From an uncultured Verrucomicrobia subdivision 3 bacterium (GTDB taxonomy: Bacteria > Verrucomicrobiota > Verrucomicrobiia > Limisphaerales > UBA11358), in assembly GCA_903895255.1 (NCBI GenBank), contig CAITTG010000072.1, positions 20,061-84,060 of the forward strand: a DNA stretch of 64,000 bases, in the 5' to 3' direction. How positions within the stretch are numbered: position 1 is the stretch's first letter; each line of letters begins with the position of its first letter. Made by a program: the position numbers and the translations under genes. Shown here in pieces: positions 44,066 through 54,530 of this stretch. A model generated the notes under the pieces. It was given only the letters and a program-made list of their open reading frames with translations. It did no database searches and was not told where the DNA came from.

Positions 44066-44310
44066 TTTAATACCGATTCGTTTCATCATGAACGCAAAAG
44101 CGTGTTCGATTAAAGCCAAACCACCAAGTCCCGGAGCGAATCAAAATTCGACCCCGAACGGGACAGAGCTTTCGGAAATTTAGCCGTCAGCGTGACAGCA
44201 ACCGGCTCGCGGCACCATCCGTCAGACGTCGTATGGCCTGGTGACGGCCCGGAGCTTAATTTAATGCTTCACTGAACCTATCGCGGACACCACCCAACGT
44301 CATAACCCTC

Positions 44311-46623
44311 ATGCCCAAACCTAAGCCCATTCAAGTCATCGCTCTGCTGGCGGCAATTTTACTCGGCGGACTGGCGGGGGAGACCGCCCGGGCCGCCACC
44401 CCGGGATTCATTGTAAACGGGCAGTTGCCGCCCCAGACCGGCTCGGTGACCGGGGCGAACAACTGTTGCAGCGGGGACAGCGTCACCGGCAGCGGCACCT
44501 TCGCCGGCGCCTTTGCGAAGAACAGTGGCAATATCTATTACCCGGATTTCGTGAGCCTGAGCAACAATGCGGTCATTACCAGCCCGGGCAACCAGCCGTA
44601 CCAAGTTCAAACCAGTACCTTCACCGGTTCGGACAGCAACACCTATACCAATTTCACCTATTACCAGAGCCTGATTTATTTTTCGGCCGGCGGGCTGACC
44701 AATAACGGTTTGCTTGCCTATTCGAACGTTAACAACTCCCTCGGCAATTCCACTTATCTGAAAGAGTTTGACGGACAGATCGGCGTTGCGCCGGGAGTCA
44801 CGGGCAATTTCAACCGCAATTATTACTGGGGTGCCGGGGCTTATCTGGATGATGCCAATGTCGCCTACTGGGGCGGACCGGTATATGTGAGCAATGGCAG
44901 CGCCACCAACACCAATGCCACCATGTCGGCCGTGCTGGGCGGCGGCAACCAGAATTCCGCCGCCGGGTTGTATGTTTTGGCGTTTTACGGTAACAGCGCC
45001 AATCCCGCCATCACCGAGGTGAATTACGGCACCCTCGCCGGCAGCTACCTTGGCACCTACAATGGCTCGGCGGCGGGCCTCTATGATTTCACCGATTACG
45101 GCGGGATGAACCTTACCAATTTCCCTTCCGGCACCATCACCGCCGCGGCACCGTATTATGCGAATGGCATTTACGCCTGGTGCCAGTATGGCAATTTGAA
45201 CCTCGTCCAAAACGGCCATGTCAGCGGGGTGGCCAGCGGCGGGCAGCAGGGGAACACCTACGGCATTGGGGATGCGGTGGGGATCGATTGCTTTACCTAC
45301 AGCACCGGCACCAATGCCAATATCAATTTACTGACCACCGGCACCACTTCCGCCACCGCCAATGCCTATACCAATCTTTTTAGCGTGGCGGTCTTTTGCT
45401 GGGCGGAGGGTGGCAGTCTGACCTTCACCAACACCGGCACGCTCACGGCCACGGGCATCTGTTCGCAGGCCGGCTCCTCCGGGGCCGTGAACACCTTCTA
45501 CGGCGGCAGCGACCGGGCGCCCGTGACGTTGTATAACTCCGGTACGGTCATCGGTTATGCCGCCGGGGCGGGCGTGGGCGGCTGGGCTTATGGGACGGAA
45601 AATGACAGCGGGAACCCCATCTCGATTGTCAACACTGGCACCCTGTCCCACAACAACGGGCTGGGGCTCTTCATCTACGGCACCGGCGGCGGCACCGCCA
45701 CCGTGACCAATGGTGGCAGTATTTACGGGGGCAATGAGGGGATCGCGGCCGAACATTACACCGGGAACATCACCATTTATGACTCCGGTTCCGTCCAGGG
45801 CGGCAGCACCTATAACAACGCCATGGATCTCGGCCAGGGGAATGACACCGTCCACCTCTACGGCCTGCCGAACATCGTCGGTCTGATGAACGGCCTGGGT
45901 GGGAGCAACTTTCTGGACTTCCATCTCAACGGCATCCTCCAGCAAGTCAACGGGGGCACCCCGACCAAGGGCACCAACCTGGCGGCGTACAATTTCAACT
46001 ACACCACCGTGAACACCATCATGGTGTCCGGCCAGCTTTACAAATGGGCCAATTTCTATGTGACCGGGGGTGTCACCCCGCCCAGCACGAATGCCTGGCT
46101 GACCGGGCTCGCCGTGAACCCGCCTGGCAGCCTGTCCCCCGCCTTCACCACCAACGGCTTCACTTACTGGGCCACCAACGCTTACGGGACTACGCCCACG
46201 CTCACCGTGACCAATGCCGATCCCACGGCCACGAACTTCCTCAGCGTCAACGGCGGGGCCTATGTCCCGCTCAGCAACAGTGTCGCCAGCAGCCCGTTCC
46301 CGCTCACGCTGGGGGTGACCAATCGCGTCAAGGTGCTGGTCACGGCGCAGGACGGCGTGACCACGAATCTGTACACGGTCAATGTTATTGAGCAGCCCAG
46401 CCTGACACCGCCCCCATTGGCGTATCATTTGAGTGGGACAAGCCTGGCGCTCACCTGGCCGGGGGATCATCTGGGCTGGACCCTGCAAACCAACCGCGTG
46501 GGCCTGACGGCGAGCAATCAATGGTATCCCTGGCCGGGGTCCACGGCGCTGACGAATGTGACGGCGAATGTGCTGCCGGCCCGGACGAATGTGTTTTTCC
46601 GGCTGGTTTATCCGGGGCCTTAA
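44311..46623 (+). CDS. Large secreted Asn/Thr/Gly-rich beta-repeat protein
   Basis: A 770-residue precursor with a signal peptide (about 1-28). Residues 30-590 are repeated short strands rich in Gly, Asn, Thr and Ser (NSGTVIGYAAGAG, NTGTLSHNNGLG), the look of a right-handed beta-helix as in autotransporter passengers. No translocator barrel is seen. The end carries a cadherin-like strand domain (LTVTNADPTATNFLSVNGG) and a terminal FFRLVYPGP domain common in verrucomicrobial secreted proteins. It may be a surface or adhesion protein. Flanked by sugar-degrading enzyme genes. Confidence 0.65.
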   Translation: MPKPKPIQVIALLAAILLGGLAGETARAATPGFIVNGQLPPQTGSVTGANNCCSGDSVTGSGTFAGAFAKNSGNIYYPDFVSLSNNAVITSPGNQPYQVQTSTFTGSDSNTYTNFTYYQSLIYFSAGGLTNNGLLAYSNVNNSLGNSTYLKEFDGQIGVAPGVTGNFNRNYYWGAGAYLDDANVAYWGGPVYVSNGSATNTNATMSAVLGGGNQNSAAGLYVLAFYGNSANPAITEVNYGTLAGSYLGTYNGSAAGLYDFTDYGGMNLTNFPSGTITAAAPYYANGIYAWCQYGNLNLVQNGHVSGVASGGQQGNTYGIGDAVGIDCFTYSTGTNANINLLTTGTTSATANAYTNLFSVAVFCWAEGGSLTFTNTGTLTATGICSQAGSSGAVNTFYGGSDRAPVTLYNSGTVIGYAAGAGVGGWAYGTENDSGNPISIVNTGTLSHNNGLGLFIYGTGGGTATVTNGGSIYGGNEGIAAEHYTGNITIYDSGSVQGGSTYNNAMDLGQGNDTVHLYGLPNIVGLMNGLGGSNFLDFHLNGILQQVNGGTPTKGTNLAAYNFNYTTVNTIMVSGQLYKWANFYVTGGVTPPSTNAWLTGLAVNPPGSLSPAFTTNGFTYWATNAYGTTPTLTVTNADPTATNFLSVNGGAYVPLSNSVASSPFPLTLGVTNRVKVLVTAQDGVTTNLYTVNVIEQPSLTPPPLAYHLSGTSLALTWPGDHLGWTLQTNRVGLTASNQWYPWPGSTALTNVTANVLPARTNVFFRLVYPGP

Positions 46624-47755
46624 TCATAATCTCGCGGATTCCGCGAGCAGCCCGGTGAGCGGCAAGGCAATGATTTTTTCGTCCAATTCAAACCGGCGCG
46701 TGCCGGGATAAACCACAAACAAATGTTTCAATTGCAAATCCATTATCGCCACCCGCATCGATTTGGTGGTGGTGGGTGACTCGGTGAATTTGAATTCAAA
46801 ACCGACCCTGGAACCACCCCGGGTGAGCAAAAGATCCAGTTCGGCACCGCCATGGGTGCCCCAAAAATAAGCGTCCCGTTCCGCCTTAAACAGGTCAATG
46901 GTTTGTTCCAAGGCAAAGCCCTCCCAGGAGGCACCGAGGCGCGGATGCGACCGAACCTCCGCGGGGGGTTCGCAAGCCCAGCAGCGCGTGAAGCAAGCCA
47001 CTGTCACGCAGATAAACCTTGGGTGCTTTGACGAGCCGTTTGCCCGTATTTTCAAACCATGGCGGCAATCGGCGCACGAGAAACGCACCACATAGAATGT
47101 CTACGTAACGAGTTGCGGTTTTCTGGTCGAGGGCCAGCGCGCGACCCAATGCCGCCGCATTGAGCGAACCACCATGCAGATGGGCAAGCATGGTCCAGAA
47201 CCGCCGCAACCCCTCGGGCGGCAGGGAAATGCCAAATCGCGCCGCATCCCGGCTGAGGAAAGTTTCGATGAAATCCTGACGCCAGTCGTAACTTTCAGTG
47301 TCGTCCCCCGCCAGGAAGGAACGCGGAAACCCTCCGCGTTCCCAGAGTTAGTGGGCGCTTTCGGACCCGGTTTCCGTCACGTCAAAGCCGCCCAGTTGCA
47401 CGAAGGCTACTCGACCAGCCAGAGATTCGGCTGCGCCGCGAATCAGGTCAGGTGAGGCACTACCCAGCAACAGGAAGCGGGCAGGGTTTTCACGCCGGTC
47501 CGCGAGCACCCGCAGCACGGGCAGAAGTTGCGGCATGGTTTGAATTTCATCCAAGACGACGAGCCCGTTCAACGGGGCAAGCGTGCGCTCCGCAGCCAGC
47601 GATAGGGCCTGACGATCCAGGGTGCTTTCCAAATCAAAAAAGTGATGGTCCGCACCGGCTAATTGGTGAGCCTGAGTGGTCTTGCCGCATTGCCTGGGCC
47701 CCAGCAGGGCGACCACCGGCGACCGTTCTAGGGCATACCGGATGGCTTCCATCAC
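46624..47755 (-). pseudogene. AAA / DUF4143 ATPase, disrupted by a stop and a frameshift
   Basis: The pieces together make a 377-residue ATPase. The first part has Walker A GPRQCGKTT and a Walker B-type LVVLDEI, ending VTETGSESAH at a TAA stop (47348-47350). The same frame continues with LWERGGFPRSFLAGDD and RQDFIETFLSRD, as in intact relatives. A second lesion lies in a six-base C run (46963-46968): one base too many moves the reading frame before RSHPRLGASWEGFALEQ and the DUF4143 nuclease-like end. A single-base sequencing error could explain the second lesion but not the stop. The family is often associated with mobile or toxin-antitoxin-like loci. Confidence 0.85.
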
Positions 47756-47917
47756 TCGCGGACGTTAAATCAGCGCTGACCCAATACTTGAAATTAAGGA
47801 TATCAATCCCCTAATTTCAAGCATAATCACCAAACAGGGTTGCAACTCCTCTGCCTTTTCAGGCTACGGCCCATGGTGCGACGATGTTATGAAAAATTTC
47901 CGGCGATGGGCTCCCCA

Positions 47918-50167
47918 TTACCACGGCGCGCATACCGTCACATCCGCCCGGCGCACCGCCGGGGTGACGGTTAGATCGTGGAGTTTACCGCCCTGAAACC
48001 GCCCGCTCACCACCGTCTGACCGGAGGCGTGGAGCTTGAATTCGCCGTCCCAATTCGTGGGCCAGGCTGGGGCCAGGAAGATTTTCCCCGCCAGGGATTC
48101 CTGCAAAACCATCGCCTGGAAGGCCACGCTGCCGGAACCGTTGCTGTCAAAATCCGGCGCGTAATCCGGATCTTCCTTCGCAAACATCGGCAGGCGCAGG
48201 TGGGTGCTGTACTGGCTGAAGCGGTGGATCAATCCATCCCGGGCCTCCTCCGCCATGCCGGCACAGGCAAAGTCAATCTGATCCTGCGTCCAGCAGCGGC
48301 CTTGCATGCCGTTTTTCACCGTCCGGTACGGCATCGTATCCCGGATAATTTGCGTGTTACCCTCGGGCACGCCGAACAACCGGTAGGGAAACACCGCGTA
48401 GAGTTCGCCGTTCTCGGCGTTGTTCTGGCTCGAGTAGCTGTCCGCCGGTGCAAGGATGGATTTGCCGTCCACCGGACGCATCGGCACGGCCGGCAGTTGG
48501 TCGAGCAACCGCTGCCAGTTGGTACGGTCGTTGGCCGGCAAACCATCCAGACCCAGCAGGCCCGCGAGCAGATAGTGCAAGCCGGCGACATCGGGCGTGG
48601 GATTCACCGCCTGCCAGAAGGTTTCGAGAACTTGGGAAGGCGCCAAATGAATTTTGCCCGCGGCGTCGCGCGGGTAATGCAGGTCGTAGAAAGCGATGGT
48701 TTCCCGCGCCAGCGGCAGCAGCAATCCGTCGCGGAATGACGGGTCCTGGGTGTTGCGGTAACAGGCCAGGGCCATCGTGGTCATCTCCAAACCGGAATTG
48801 AAATGGTAGTTGTGATACCAGCCGTGAATGACCTCACCCATCCGGGGCGGCTTGTTATGGCTGTAGGGGGAATCATCCATTTCCGCCCCGGTCAAATAGA
48901 CATTCTCCCGATAGTAGGCCCCGCCATGACCGAACCATTCCTGCGTGATGGCTTTGCGCAAATCGAGAATGGAAAAGTAATAATTGAAAAACGGCTGGAT
49001 CAAATCCGTGTCCCCGGCGGCGATCATGGGCCAGTAAAGCAGTCGTTGGTTTTGAAACGTGAACCGGCTGCCCCAGTCGCGCTCATCCTCGCCGAAGAGT
49101 GAACCATTATGCTTCCGGTAATTGGGAAACGGCACCGTGAAAATCCCGCCGTTGAACTGCACTTGATAGCGGCCGCGGCCCTGGCAGGCCATAATATAGC
49201 GATGCACATTGTAGCTCTGGGCCACGATGTAACCGCCGTCTTTTTCGCCGCGCACGCCCGGCGCGGCGGGGGGCGAGGGATGTTCGCTGAGCTCCGGTGG
49301 CAGGGTGTTGTCCCGGGCGGTGATCCAACTGCGGTTCCAGAAATCCTGCCACCAGGCGCAATGCCGGCCCCAATCGCTCTGGCGATTGTTCGCGCGGGCC
49401 AGCCCGGCCAGCAAGTTCAGCCATTCGGTGGCATCGGGGGTTTGACGGGTGAGGGAATGGATCCGCAGGTCGAAGCGCCGGCCGTGCCCGGTCAACTGGC
49501 CAGCCTGCACCCGCAGTTGCGGACTTTCCAGCCGGCCGCCGAAGGTGTTATATTGGAAAGGGTCCGGGTGGGTGGCGGCGAGTTGGGGAATGCCATAATA
49601 TTTTAAATCCGCCGCGTAACGGCTGTGCGCGCCGCTCGCATGGTACCAGGTGAGGTTGTCGCGATTGGTCAGGATCACATCCGGAATATGATCCTGCCGC
49701 GGCCAGAATTCGGGCACGGCCGTCACCGTGAGCTCGTGGTCGGAATGAATTTCCACATGATAAACCGGATGGTTGGCGTCCACCCACACCTTGAGTGCCA
49801 CGCCGCCGGCGGTGATGTCCACGCAGCCATGCACAATATCCAGCACCTGCTGGAAGGGAAGGCCGCCCGCGAGCGGATTGGGGTCCAGATGCACCCGCAC
49901 GCGCCCGGTTTTGCACACATTGCCCTGCCCGTCATAGGCATCGGTTTTGCCCAGCAGCAAATAAAAATCGCCGTTGGTCACCGCGTAAACATTGGCACCC
50001 AGATCGCCATTGCCCACGGGCATGGAACCGGTGGCATCCACACTGGGGGCATCCCACACCACGTTGTAGCGCGCCATTAACTGACTGCCCTTGTCGACGG
50101 GGGGCTCGGCGGCGCACAGGGGCAGGGCACTGGCCAGCAGACAAAGCATCCAAAGAGGATATTTCAT
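47918..50167 (-). CDS. DUF5703 / GH95-like secreted glycosidase
   Basis: A 749-residue precursor with a signal peptide (about 1-20). The N-terminus YNVVWDAPSVDATGSMPVGNGDLGANVYA is typical of DUF5703, a beta-sandwich found before an (alpha/alpha)6 barrel in GH95-like enzymes. The barrel region includes RYIMACQGRGRYQVQFNGGIF and NSGLEMTTMALACYR. GH95 enzymes cleave alpha-L-fucose or alpha-L-galactose. The exact specificity is not known. It is the last of a run of minus-strand glycosidase genes (22 bases after the GH59 gene). Confidence 0.85.
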   Translation of the reverse strand: MKYPLWMLCLLASALPLCAAEPPVDKGSQLMARYNVVWDAPSVDATGSMPVGNGDLGANVYAVTNGDFYLLLGKTDAYDGQGNVCKTGRVRVHLDPNPLAGGLPFQQVLDIVHGCVDITAGGVALKVWVDANHPVYHVEIHSDHELTVTAVPEFWPRQDHIPDVILTNRDNLTWYHASGAHSRYAADLKYYGIPQLAATHPDPFQYNTFGGRLESPQLRVQAGQLTGHGRRFDLRIHSLTRQTPDATEWLNLLAGLARANNRQSDWGRHCAWWQDFWNRSWITARDNTLPPELSEHPSPPAAPGVRGEKDGGYIVAQSYNVHRYIMACQGRGRYQVQFNGGIFTVPFPNYRKHNGSLFGEDERDWGSRFTFQNQRLLYWPMIAAGDTDLIQPFFNYYFSILDLRKAITQEWFGHGGAYYRENVYLTGAEMDDSPYSHNKPPRMGEVIHGWYHNYHFNSGLEMTTMALACYRNTQDPSFRDGLLLPLARETIAFYDLHYPRDAAGKIHLAPSQVLETFWQAVNPTPDVAGLHYLLAGLLGLDGLPANDRTNWQRLLDQLPAVPMRPVDGKSILAPADSYSSQNNAENGELYAVFPYRLFGVPEGNTQIIRDTMPYRTVKNGMQGRCWTQDQIDFACAGMAEEARDGLIHRFSQYSTHLRLPMFAKEDPDYAPDFDSNGSGSVAFQAMVLQESLAGKIFLAPAWPTNWDGEFKLHASGQTVVSGRFQGGKLHDLTVTPAVRRADVTVCAPW

Positions 50168-50189
50168 GGGTAAAAGCGGGTTTTCTGGT

Positions 50190-52151
50190 TCAAGGGGTCA
50201 AGCCCGGACTGACTAAAAAGTGCGCGAATTGGGTGCCCTGCCAGTCACCGCCCAATCCGGCCTGGCCGTGCGTGTGGGTGGCTTCCGGCTGGCTGGCAAG
50301 GGTGGTCCCATCCAGCCGCACCGTGATCTGCTGACCCGCCATGGCGAGTTGCATCCGGTGCCATTTTTGCCCCGCCAGGCTGGTTTGCCCGGCGGCCAGC
50401 GGCGGGCCGGTCTCGCCGGTGGTGGCAAATTCCCAGGGCAACTTGCCAAGGGTGGTGTGAATGACGCGCAGTTCCCATGCCCCGGCAGCAGTGAGTTTAA
50501 ACCGGTAGCAGGCCGGGAGGTGTTCGTTATTTGGCACGACCGAGACCCGGCCGAGCAGCGCGGCACAACCATTCGTGGCCAGGCACACATCCGCCGCCAC
50601 GGCGTAATTCTTCCACGCCGGATCACCGATGAGCGTCTCCGGCGCGGGGTCTTTGTGATTCGGCCATTGAATGCCCTCGCCCGGCACGGACTGCCGCAAC
50701 ACCATTCCTGGACCGTCCGCATCCTTGGCCACTTCAAACACTCCGGCTTGATCAGAAAAATAGCGGGGAACCGTGCCCGCCGGATAAGTGGCAAAATCAT
50801 CCGCGTAAGGCAGTGCCAGCGGATGGGCCGGTGGCGGCATGGCATTGCCTTTACGCTGGCCGGCGGTGGTGGTGAGGGAGTAAAGGCAATGCGGTTCCAG
50901 GCGCAGGGTGAAATGTCCGGCGACCGGATGGAGGTCGGCCTGCCGCTCAAATTGGCGGGCCTGGGAAGTCTGCCAAACATGCAGGGTTTTCTCAGGCAAT
51001 CCGCGGCTGGTCACCTCCAGCACTTCTGCCGCCGAGGCCGTCATGGTTTCAATAATGAGGCTGTAATCCCGGCCATTCGGTGATTGCAACACCACGCAAC
51101 TCCCGCCCGGCAGCAACTCGCACGCGGAGTCCAGATAATGCCAGCCGGGCGACGCAAACTGGGTGGTGTGCGCCACCGCCCACACGGCCGGCTGCACTTC
51201 GTAATGACCAGACCACGGCTCGTTGGCCCGCAATACGCCCGACCCCGGCAGTGGCAGGGTATCGTAATACGCCGTGACCGGACTCCAAATTTCGGTTTTG
51301 GTAAATTTCCCAAGAATGTAATTGCGGTTGAACGTCTGCGCCAGGCTGGCCGCGCCCGCCCAGTCGCCCCGCCAGGGACCGTCTTCGCTGGCCCAGAGCG
51401 GCACGCCGTTGGTTTGCACGTTTGCCGGGCTGTGCTGGACGGGGTAATGCACCCCGATGCGCGCGACCGCCGCGCGCAAGGCCGGATCCTGCTCCATTTC
51501 CCGGGCGATTTTCCACCCATGCTCCTCGTAATCATCCGCCGCCACAATGCCCACGCGGGCCAGGCCGGCCTGGTCCAGCGAATGCCGGAGCAGCTTGATC
51601 CACGCGACCTGGTGGGGCGTTTCGTTCCAGATGCCGGTATAATCGATATCCAGTCCGTAAACTCGTTTGGCTCCCTGGAGGAACTTCACTACGTAATCCG
51701 CCATGTCCGGCGAATAATACCGGCCACCGCCGATCCAGCCGGGCGCGCCCCAGGCCAGGCAGTCGAGGGTAAGGGCCGGGTTGCGCTTTTTGGCCTCCGT
51801 CATCAGCCACCATTCATAACCCCGCCGGTAGTTTTCCTCGCCGCGCGCCCGCAGATGGGTGGGCTCGGTGCCATCGGTGGAATTGACTTCGCCACCGATT
51901 TCCACCTTCAAATGTTGGAACCCCGCGCCGTAATGGGGCCGGAACAAATAGTCCAGCACCTCGCGCCGCTGGCGGGCCGGATAGTCAATCAACAACCGGG
52001 AGGAAGCGCCGGCGCTCACGGCGCCAATGCCTTCAAACACCCGGCCGGGGCGCGCCGCGTCGATGATAATGGAATTGGTCGCGGCGGATTGCGCGACCGC
52101 GTCCAGCCCGGCTGCCAGAATCAACCCGGAGAAAAATCCCCGCCATTTCAT
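50190..52151 (-). CDS. GH59 family (galactocerebrosidase-like) secreted enzyme
   Basis: A 653-residue precursor with a signal peptide (about 1-21). The barrel begins FEGIGAVSAGASSRLLIDYP and includes HLKVEIGGEVNSTDGTEPTH and AWGAPGWIGGG, all close to GH59. The acid/base Glu is in DYTGIWNETP (about 180) and the nucleophile Glu in WASEDGPW (about 255), as in galactosylceramidase. The C-terminal lectin-like domain follows (YADDFATYPAG to the end). GH59 removes beta-galactose from sphingolipids or glycans. Translation is coupled with the upstream gene (ATGA at 52148-52151). Confidence 0.9.
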   Translation of the reverse strand: MKWRGFFSGLILAAGLDAVAQSAATNSIIIDAARPGRVFEGIGAVSAGASSRLLIDYPARQRREVLDYLFRPHYGAGFQHLKVEIGGEVNSTDGTEPTHLRARGEENYRRGYEWWLMTEAKKRNPALTLDCLAWGAPGWIGGGRYYSPDMADYVVKFLQGAKRVYGLDIDYTGIWNETPHQVAWIKLLRHSLDQAGLARVGIVAADDYEEHGWKIAREMEQDPALRAAVARIGVHYPVQHSPANVQTNGVPLWASEDGPWRGDWAGAASLAQTFNRNYILGKFTKTEIWSPVTAYYDTLPLPGSGVLRANEPWSGHYEVQPAVWAVAHTTQFASPGWHYLDSACELLPGGSCVVLQSPNGRDYSLIIETMTASAAEVLEVTSRGLPEKTLHVWQTSQARQFERQADLHPVAGHFTLRLEPHCLYSLTTTAGQRKGNAMPPPAHPLALPYADDFATYPAGTVPRYFSDQAGVFEVAKDADGPGMVLRQSVPGEGIQWPNHKDPAPETLIGDPAWKNYAVAADVCLATNGCAALLGRVSVVPNNEHLPACYRFKLTAAGAWELRVIHTTLGKLPWEFATTGETGPPLAAGQTSLAGQKWHRMQLAMAGQQITVRLDGTTLASQPEATHTHGQAGLGGDWQGTQFAHFLVSPGLTP

Positions 52152-54454
52152 TCAAGAACCCTCAGGTTGACCGATTCACCGCTGCCCACCGGAAGCGTGG
52201 CCCGCACCCCCATTTGGCCCAGATAACTCACAGGCGTCGCCGCCGCCGCCGGCTGGCTGTTGGCTTCGAGCTGGGCGGCCGCCGTGCGGGCCGGCAACCA
52301 AACGACCAGGCTGACGGAATGGGCGGTGGAATTGGTAAAGGTGGCTTTCGCCCCTTCGGCTGCCGGGGTAAAGCGGACACTAAAATGCTCCCGCCCCATC
52401 GGCAGATCCCGCCAGTCAAACGCCCCGGTGATGGCCAGCGGCGCCCAATGAAACACGTGTCCCGGGGCATCGTAATTCACACCCAGAAAACGCGACTCAA
52501 AAACGGTGCTAAACACGCCCGCAAACCAGCCGGCTTTGCCCGGAAAGGAGCGGCGCACGGCCATGCCCTGGTTACTTTTATACGGCCACCAGGGCACCGA
52601 GCCATCCATGTCCGTGACCCGCCGGATTTCCGTGAAGTAGCCCTGGTCGCCCAGCAGCGCCTCGCGATCGAGCGCCGCGCAGAGCCCCTTGTTGTAACCC
52701 GGCGCGGTGGCGGGCACGCCGTCACCCCAGTTGATGGAGCGGGTCGCGGCGACGTATTGCACATTGTTGGTGCTCATGGAGAAGTTCATGTAATGCAAAT
52801 AGGTGGCATTATCATACGGCAGGAAGCCATAGAACGGCATCAACGTGGTGTCCGATTCCTCGCCGTCACTGGTCAGGCGCGGCACGGTGCCGTCGCGGTT
52901 GACGCCCTCGATAAATTGCGGGCCAAACGGGCCGGGAATAACCGTTTTGGCCAGGATGGCGGCCTGCACCCGCCCGGCAGCCGCCGCAAAATGTTCCGCG
53001 GTGACGGGCTCTTGATACACCTCGCGCAGGATCCGGGCGAAGCCGTCCAGCGCGCGCCACACGGCGACGTTCGAGCCGCAATGCCAGTCGCAATCCAGCC
53101 GGCCGTCCGAAATATAGCGGGTGGGGAAGAGCCACACATTCGGGTCCTGTCGCGAGGCCAGCAGCGCGTCCAGCAACGCGGCCCATTTGGCTTTGAGTTC
53201 CAGATGCTGCTGAAAAAAATCCGCATCGCCGGTTTGATCGTAATAATGTGCCGCCAGCAGGATGCTGGCCACGCTCAGGCTGATGGAATGATTCAACCCG
53301 CCCGCCACCACCTCGCCCGGCTGGCGCACCCCAAATTCAACGAACCACAAAATCATTTCGCGCGCGAGCACCGGGTCGCGGGCCATGAACGGCAGGCAGG
53401 AGTAAAAGCAATCCTTCGCCCAAATCTGGCGGGTGGCCGGATAACTGCCCCAGTTCGAACCCGCCAGCTTGTCGGTGCCGGACATCGCCATGGCGAGGAA
53501 GGCCTGCATGACCTGCCGTTCACAGAATTCCCCGATGAACGGATCTGCGGGCGTGGCCAGGCGGCCCAGTATTTTGCGAAAATACTGGTGGGTCGCCTCC
53601 AGCCAGGCGAGCGAGCCGCGCTGGTTGACCTCCGCAATCGTGGGTTCGCCGGGCATATACAAAATAGTCGGCACCCAGAGGCGCCCGCCCGGCGGCAGGT
53701 CAAAGACGACGCGCTTCCGGAAGGCCGGGGCATCCGCCAGGCCGATTTCATAGTCATACGGGTCAAACTGGGCCCAGGACAGGCTGCCCTTGTCACGCCC
53801 GTTCGCGAACAAACGCGGCAGCACCACCGCCCCGGTGAGCGCGTTGGTCGACTGGTTTTCCAGCAGCAAGCCATAAACCACCCCGCGCAACCGCTGCTCC
53901 CCATCCGCGCTCATGGGCGCATAGGTGATCAGCCTGACCGTGAACCGGTGGTGCGGGTCCGTCAATTCCGTCAGGGGGAAAATATTGTCGAGCAGTCCGG
54001 TGTGAAAATCCCAGTTTACCTTGGCGAGGTCATTGGTGGCGCCGCCGGTTTCCAGCGTATAGGAATAGGGGCCAAAGCTGCTGTTATCCTTCGCCAGCCA
54101 GACGCCGGGCCAGCCACCATCCGGATTGCACGTGGCCCGGTAGGAATCGCGGTAGATCGTCAGCGTTTTGATCTCCCCGCGCATGCCCACATTGGCCAGC
54201 ACCTTGTTATTGCCGGTGTCAAAAGTGAGTTCGCGGTAGTCTGTGTTGTTGGCAAACCGGCTGCGCGGGTCGCCCACCCGCATTTGCCCGTCGCGCTGCT
54301 CAATCCAGAAACACTGGGATTGCGGCTGGCGCAACACCGTGGCCAGTTCGCTGGCCGCAGCCATCCCTGCGGGCGCGGCGGCAAGTTCGCAACTGGTCAG
54401 CAAGGCCATGACCAGCGCGGCGCGCCAAGTGACAACAAGGGGATTGCGGTGCAT
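52148..54454 (-). CDS. Probable (alpha/alpha)6-barrel glycosidase lipoprotein
   Basis: A 768-residue precursor. Starting at 54454, a lipobox-type end (ALLTSCELAA) follows the hydrophobic stretch. Residues about 50-290 form a beta-sandwich with YRELTFDTGNNK. The rest, with repeated helix pairs (KDCFYSCLPFMARDP, SISLSVASILLAAHYYDQTGD, CDWHCGSNVAVWRALDGF), looks like a six-hairpin glycosidase. I cannot place it in a numbered GH family. It sits between GH29 and GH59 genes and is likely part of the same glycan pathway. Confidence 0.6.
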   Translation of the reverse strand: MHRNPLVVTWRAALVMALLTSCELAAAPAGMAAASELATVLRQPQSQCFWIEQRDGQMRVGDPRSRFANNTDYRELTFDTGNNKVLANVGMRGEIKTLTIYRDSYRATCNPDGGWPGVWLAKDNSSFGPYSYTLETGGATNDLAKVNWDFHTGLLDNIFPLTELTDPHHRFTVRLITYAPMSADGEQRLRGVVYGLLLENQSTNALTGAVVLPRLFANGRDKGSLSWAQFDPYDYEIGLADAPAFRKRVVFDLPPGGRLWVPTILYMPGEPTIAEVNQRGSLAWLEATHQYFRKILGRLATPADPFIGEFCERQVMQAFLAMAMSGTDKLAGSNWGSYPATRQIWAKDCFYSCLPFMARDPVLAREMILWFVEFGVRQPGEVVAGGLNHSISLSVASILLAAHYYDQTGDADFFQQHLELKAKWAALLDALLASRQDPNVWLFPTRYISDGRLDCDWHCGSNVAVWRALDGFARILREVYQEPVTAEHFAAAAGRVQAAILAKTVIPGPFGPQFIEGVNRDGTVPRLTSDGEESDTTLMPFYGFLPYDNATYLHYMNFSMSTNNVQYVAATRSINWGDGVPATAPGYNKGLCAALDREALLGDQGYFTEIRRVTDMDGSVPWWPYKSNQGMAVRRSFPGKAGWFAGVFSTVFESRFLGVNYDAPGHVFHWAPLAITGAFDWRDLPMGREHFSVRFTPAAEGAKATFTNSTAHSVSLVVWLPARTAAAQLEANSQPAAAATPVSYLGQMGVRATLPVGSGESVNLRVLE

Positions 54455-54530
54455 GGGCAAAAGGTTGCAATTTCCCAGCGCGCGGGGCAATCCACCAATA
54501 GTCGTATCCGTGGTCGCGGGCCGCCAGCGC

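Noticed and set aside
44200..44300. ECF-like CAACC-N16-CGTC boxes upstream of the 44311 gene
   Set aside because: The -35 core differs from the TTGAAC of the RNA promoters and the boxes are not repeated, so a chance match is likely.
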